From Hemerocallis citrina (taxonomy: Eukaryota; Streptophyta; Magnoliopsida; Asparagales; Asphodelaceae), in the NCBI GenBank assembly GCA_017893485.1, contig CM030361.1:137906461-137970460 (forward strand): a stretch of DNA of 64,000 nt. Reading direction: 5' to 3'. Shown here piece after piece: positions 58,481-64,000 of the stretch. A model generated the notes under the pieces. That model worked only from the letters and a program-made list of their open reading frames with translations. It was not told the DNA's origin and did no database searches. The first letter of the stretch is position 1; every line of letters starts with the position of its first letter. Position numbers and translations under genes: made by a program.

Positions 58481-61400
58481 TGTAACATCTGTTTTTTTTT
58501 ATTTCCTTAATTATTTGATTTATATTATTTTTAAATATGTTTCTGAGTATATTTACCCCTATTAATTGATTTTATTAGCATTAGAATGATTAAATTGATA
58601 TTTTGGGGTAAACGGGAAAAATTGAAAATATAGGAGTTTTGAGATGAGTTTTCTCGGAGGAGACGAATCCGATTTGACCCGAAATTTTTCTGGGGCCTTT
58701 GTGCATTATAGGGGGTCAGTAAACTATTAGAATTTTTAGTTTGTGGCTTTCGGTAGTAAACTTCTCAAAATCGAGCTGAAATAACCTATTTTGGGTCATT
58801 TTCTTAAGTATTTGGGCCAAAGCCCATAACCCCAAACCCAAACCTTATTAAAAACTCAAAAAATTGCAAAAATGCCATTTCCCCTATTCTTTCTCCCCCT
58901 CCTCTCCTCTGGCCGACCAGAACTGAACCCCCCCTTTGGAAAATCAATTAGGGTTTTGAATAACCCATCCAATCTCCACCTCCAAGCTTTAATCTTTTGG
59001 GGTTTCTAGGAGAACTTTAAGTGCTCTTCCACGTGGTGGTGTCGGTTTTCCGAGAAAGTTTCATGAAGGTATGATAAATTGTATAATAGCCTATTGGATT
59101 ATATGCTTTTCATTTATTTTACTAGAAATTGATGTAGGGAGATGGATAGAGCATATAGAACATGTTAGGAGTTAGAAATTGTGGTTATAATAATGAAATT
59201 GAGAAGTGGTAATTTTGGCATAAAGCCAAATTTTAGGGTATGTAAAGTTGGGTAAGAAATTTGATTCTAGTGAATTTAGAAAATGCATTTGGGGTTGTAA
59301 AATAGTGTGGGAGTATTAATATGAATTTAGGGTGATTTTTGTAGGCTTAATTCTCAATCAAATTGAATGAGAAAGAGTGTATGTATATTATGCACGCCGG
59401 GTGTTCGGTGAAATGCCCGAGCGAGATTAAGTTGAGAATTTGTTAGATTCGGAGGTGTAATTGAGTCTTAGTATTATTATTAACTCTAATTTGAGAGATT
59501 AGGACAAAAGGGATTAAAGAAACTAGAAAATAGGAAGTTTTCCTATGAGAAAGCCTCCGATCAATAAGGGAATGTTTGTATTGGGACCCGAATTCGAAAT
59601 CCGTCCATGTAGCTCAGCTACTTAGGTCATTTGTGATACGTGGGTGAAGACGGATTCGAATTTGGAGGTTCGTAGGTCGAGTTTTGAGTTTTAAGCTAAT
59701 TGGTCCTATAATTTCCTATTTAGGTGGAAAAAGTCGAACTTCGACAGGCTACAGGGCGGACGTGGGACTTCGTTTGCTCGATCCGTCAAGTGAGTATGTT
59801 GTGTTTATGTATATTTTATGTTGTGGCCGAATTTCTTGACATTTCAATATAATTTGTAGAAGTTATGCGAAAAATTCATTTTTCCGAAAAATACGGATTT
59901 TTAAGGGCCAAAAACGGGTTTTTGTGAGAATTGACAATATTCACCATTTTAAACACAACAAATCTACCCTAGAGGTTAGTGTGACATGTTTAAGCAATAA
60001 AAATTAATAACTCACGTGGTTTATGTCGTTTTCTACTCTGTGCATGTTTCGTGCATGTTTTTGGCCACATAGGCCCTTATAGGTTGTCTGGCTCACGTGG
60101 AACGTGGTATATGGGCCAACTTGTTATATTAGGATGTTATTAGATATAATTAGACGAAATTAGTGATTGTGATCATGTTATGAAAATCTGTGTAATTATA
60201 GTGCCCGTTTTGTGCATGATTTGGGGCATATGAGCCCTTATAAGTGATTTTACTTATATGAAACATGATGTATGAGCTAGTATGCTATAATTAGATATTA
60301 TGAGATTTAATTAGAAGAAATAAATGATTTTGGCCCCTTTTCTTGGAAACCCGCATGTGTGGTGTATGTTTGTGTATATATATATATAATGAAATTGACT
60401 CGTGATGTGATAATTCATGAAATTAATAATTGGGTACATGTTTACATTTTAATTATGTTTGAAGTGAATTAATGGGCAATAAAATGACATGTTGGATTAT
60501 ATGATAAATGACTTGGTGTATGTTTATATGGGATTTAATGAAGTAGCGAATTGCATGGTATTCATAATGGGTGATGTTATGGTAAATTAAACAACATGAT
60601 GGTTTCTATGTTAAATGACATGGTGTATGCATATAAATATATGATACAACGGGATGATAATCTATATCGTGGACATCAGATGTGCATCAAATGCAAGATA
60701 AAAAGTGAGATGATAAGTGTTAATAAAATGTGTTATTATTCTTGTGATTAAATTCAAAGATGTGGCTATTGTTGAATTAAAAGCTGTGATGCTTCATGTT
60801 GATAAAGTAAAATGGAAAGATGTAATGATTAATGTTAATAACAGATGACTTTGTTGACCAGTACCTACAGCAATCCTGGGGGTTTGGGCTAGACCTCCTA
60901 ACACCCAAGGACCGGCTTGGGGTAAGTGGACCCAAACTATGTTTGGGGTAAGTGGATTTTATCGCCCAAGCTATCGGCTTGAGGCCCGGCTTTCCCTCGA
61001 TGACAGCTGTCGCGAGGAAGTACCCAGTTTATCTGGGGTAAGTGGCTTTTCCCTCTTGGCTTCGGCTGGGAGGAAGTACCCAGTTTATCTGGGGTAAGTG
61101 GTTTTTCCCTCGATGACAGCCGTCGCGAGGAAGTACCCAGATTACCTGGGGTCAGTGGCTTTTTCCCTCTTGGCTTCGGCCGGGAGGAAGTACCCAAGTT
61201 CTACTTGGGGTAAGTGGTTCCCTCGCTAGTTCGGCTAGGAGGAAGACGTAGCCTCGGACGAGTAAGACTCTGTGTGAGCATCGGGCCGCGTGTTTACTGG
61301 GCTGTCGGCTTTCAGTATGTTGGGATACTGTGGCTCACTGGTCGACAAACTAATAAAATGAATAAGTGTTAATAATAAATGTGGTAGTAAAGAAAGTGGT

Positions 61401-63361
61401 AAGTAAAATGTGAACTGTGTGTGGAAAAGAAAGTTGTGTGAATGAAGTAAATGTGAAAGTGAACGTGCTATGAGTTAATATATGAAAAGAAGTGATAAAT
61501 GCAGCTTGTGATTAATTTAAGATGAAAATAATAAAAGAGATGTGTTATCATGAATAATACAAAGTAATTGAATTATAGGTGTGATTATTAAAGTAAAATA
61601 CAGTTGATATGAGTTGTACCTTGGAATTGTGTCAAGGAACTACCTGCCCGCAATTTCAGTGGAAATTGTGGGAACTACCTGCCTTGGCATAATTCGCAGG
61701 GTGAGTGGATATAATAGTGGTAATGATTAATAGAAATGAGAAATAAAGTGAAGTAAAGATGATAAGTGATTGAAGTGAAATTAATAATCAAGCTATCGGC
61801 TTGAGATGTGATGTGATATTACCCAAACTGTGTGTTTGAGGTATGGTGATTGTTACCCAAGCTATCGGCTATGGGATGTGATATGTGGTGGCCCCAGAGT
61901 GTGTTTGGGGATTAAGTAAAATTGATAATAAGAAATATAATCCTTATAAGAATGAGAATTACTAAGTGGAGTAATGAGATGTGAATGAGTTATAAAACAT
62001 GGTTTTGATGTAACCAGTATAAGGATTCTATTAATGATGTGTTAATGATGTGATGAAATGTGAGAGCATTGCAATAAGCATTAAGATGTTATATTTGCGT
62101 CATGAGACTTGAATGAATGTGGCATTATGAGAATAGAAGCATATAGGAAAGAAGTGATACTTGTTGTATTTTAATAAAATAAATACCCGTATTATGAGAC
62201 TGGTTATAAAAATGGTTATTAAGAGTGTATGTGGTATTATGAGTTGTATTCCCATAAAGGGTTATTAATGAAAGGAGTAATAACATAATGTAGTTATATT
62301 CATATAATGCTATTATGACGATACTTGTGGAAGAATGAATATTTGGGTTAGAGAAGATAAATTGAAAAGTAATGGATTGTATGTGTATTCGTATTATGCG
62401 GATGTAAAATAAGAATATATATATACGAGGTTGAGGTGAAGTATATTATATATATACTAGGTCGAGGTGAAGGATATTATATATATACGAGGCTGAGGTG
62501 AAGTATATTATGAAATGTGGGAAGTTATGGATAATTGAACAGTTGAATGCAGGATTGGCAAAGTATTTGATATATCGTCGTATCGATGATGTTGTTGTGT
62601 TCAGGATTCGGGTAGCATTATCTTAACGTGGTATTTGTAAGTTTAAATTATTTTCTTTATACTATTTTAATTTGTCATTAGATTAATAACTATACTCACA
62701 CCAGAAATGGCTAACCCCTTAGTGTTTGGGGGGTTAGGGGAGTCTGAGGACTACCCTAGGTCCCCCACTGTTGCAGGTTCTCATCAGTGCAGAGGTGAGG
62801 CGTGGAGTGGTAGTATAACTTTTTATTATAAAAATTTGTACTATTTAGTTATAGGAATAGTAAAATTTATGATTTAAATTGTATTATGGGTGTATAAGTA
62901 TGTATATGACGAAGATGAGTATAGTGTGAGGTGCTGTGGTATGTTTGTGATCCGTACCTATCTCGTCGTGGAGTACCAGGCTCTGTGGTAAGTTTTACAA
63001 TGATTTTTCTAAGATTTTACCTCGTTTTTCAAAGGAATTCATAGTTTTTAATTGATATTTGATAATCCGTTATGAGTTTGGCCCCCAGAGCATTATATTA
63101 TATTGCCTGTATGTATCTGCTCATTTTGGCCTGGGGAGCCCATGAAAATATTATGTGGTTTGTGAGCTACGGAATTTTGAGCAGAATTCCGTAAGCTTTT
63201 TGTGTTTCGGGGCAAAATTTACAGGGGAGACTCTGCCAAAATTTTTCCTGAAATATAACTTTCTTTGTTTATGATTAAAGTGACATAGAAATTGATAGAA
63301 TTGAATTTGGAGACTTTATTTAAAAAAAAAAAAAAAAAAAAAAAAAATTTGGGGTGTTACA
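58481..63361 (+). mobile_element. Giant 5' LTR (E, 4.9 kb) of a gypsy element
   Basis: Starts TGTAACATCTG and ends TTTGGGGTGTTACA just before an initiator-Met primer site. The left flank is CCCGT; the right copy lies outside the window. Contents: hairpin array (60880-61910), three 36-37-bp ATATATAC-GAGG repeats (62410-62513), a run of 26 A (63322-63347) near the end. No gene. Length and primer site fit Tekay/Del-type chromoviruses, but the coding part is outside the window. Confidence 0.8.
60880..61910 (+). repeat. Hairpin minisatellite in LTR E
   Basis: Units of about 60 bases combining a CCCAG(N)CTGGG-type hairpin, GTAAGTGG, a TTTCCCTC...GAGGAAGTA hairpin and the next unit. Further diverged units follow at 61610-61690 and 61780-61905. 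The minus-strand frame at 60937-61197 is only the translation of the repeat. Confidence 0.85.
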
Positions 63362-63364
63362 GTT

Positions 63365-63376
63365 TGGTATCAGAGC
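63365..63376 (+). other. Primer-binding site (initiator tRNA-Met)
   Basis: TGGTATCAGAGC, an exact complement to the 3' end of plant initiator tRNA-Met, three bases after the LTR. It proves that 58481-63361 is a 5' LTR and that the element continues to the right. Confidence 0.9.
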
Positions 63377-64000
63377 TTAGGTTAACTAGGAATTTGTTAA
63401 TCCTAGTGATCTTGCTATGTGAGTATGGGTTCATTAATGCTTAGTTGGAGATAGAGAGTGTGGTTTATGTGGGTGTTTTGTTGAAGAATGGATTCTATCG
63501 TGGAATGGTGTGATCCCCACTAGACTTTGGTCTGACCTTGAGTCAGCATTTCCCTTCATGACCCTGCATATGGGTTGATTTCTGTAGAAATCCCAGTGTG
63601 AATTTGCACACTATTGGAGTATTATAGTAAATTGATTGTTGTGTGCCGTAAGGGACGATTCCCAGGAGATCTGGTGTAGGTCCTTTGGACATATGTTCTG
63701 TAGGTGTATATTTTATATATTGAGGAGTGGTGTGGTTATGGTTTTATCCCATATTTGGAAAGATTGATTGGTTGTAGAAGGTTATGTAGGTCATCTGCGT
63801 AGTTGGGGTGTGGTGCAGGGAGGATTCGGGTGAGATAGCCCGATGAAACCCAGTTTTGATTGTATATAATGCCTTGGACGATGAAATTATACTCGTTGGG
63901 TTTGGTGGAAATATCTAAGGTGACGATTGAGATTGTCGATGGGGTTTGCAAAATTTTTGGTATATTTGAAGAGGTTTTTGGTCCCCCACCTTAGCGAACT
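63377..64000 (+). other. Untranslated leader of the LTR E element
   Basis: No long frame on the plus strand and no recognisable domain. A gag start is expected beyond the window. The minus-strand frame at 63736-63951 has no known features. Confidence 0.6.

Noticed and set aside
60937..61197. 86-residue repeat protein on the minus strand
   Set aside because: Mirrors the hairpin minisatellite; paired stems explain the repeat better than coding does.

Overview
This is a gene-poor, repeat-dense stretch of a flowering-plant nuclear genome, most likely a eudicot with a large genome. The evidence is a stack of plant-type transposons (Ty3/gypsy and Ty1/copia elements, hAT transposons, a LINE, MITEs, a tiny Helitron and a SINE end), initiator-tRNA-Met primer sites, AT-rich spacer and a plant LOG cytokinin-activation gene copy. 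The species cannot be told from the sequence. Almost every base belongs to, or is inserted in, a transposable element, and the only host-type gene is the LOG copy. A 500-N assembly gap lies at 3588-4087.

Layout. 1-3.2 kb: minus-strand 5' end of a Tat-type gypsy element (LTR, primer site, gag, protease). 3.25-6.97 kb: decayed hAT transposon on the plus strand. 6.98-12.04 kb: remains of a gypsy element (gag zinc knuckles, protease remnant, polypurine tract, 3' LTR) in which the pol region is replaced by an intronless LOG copy. 12.04-15.0 kb: a second, truncated LTR of the same family. 15.5-23.8 kb: a minus-strand LINE remnant split by a 6-kb LTR element (itself holding a Helitron, a solo LTR, a SINE end and a MITE) and by a 1.2-kb non-autonomous hAT. 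23.9-41.5 kb: an old long LTR interrupted by a 14.4-kb block, which is a DUF659-type hAT transposon carrying a solo LTR that carries another solo LTR, plus a nearly intact Ac-like hAT; a palindrome-filled MITE follows. 41.5-57.5 kb: a decayed copia element into whose 3' part a 9.9-kb non-coding LTR element has inserted. 57.5-58.5 kb: LTR and MITE scraps. 58.5-64 kb: a very long (4.9 kb) gypsy LTR followed by its primer site and the start of an internal region that leaves the window.

No operon-like gene cooperation exists here; the elements relate by nesting. Several insertion boundaries were fixed by target-site duplications, and three can be checked because removing the insert rejoins a broken reading frame (solo LTR A in the DUF659 transposase; the LTR element and the small hAT in the LINE).

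The most unusual items are: the LOG copy inside a retrotransposon, with Gly-to-Glu changes in two conserved motifs; the MITE built from 21-bp palindromes whose two arms change together; the hairpin array with compensating stems in the 4.9-kb LTR; a motif shared downstream of the variable repeat blocks of several LTR families; and a primer-site/initiator-tRNA chimera inside the non-coding LTR element. All identities and family assignments were made by eye, with no database search.
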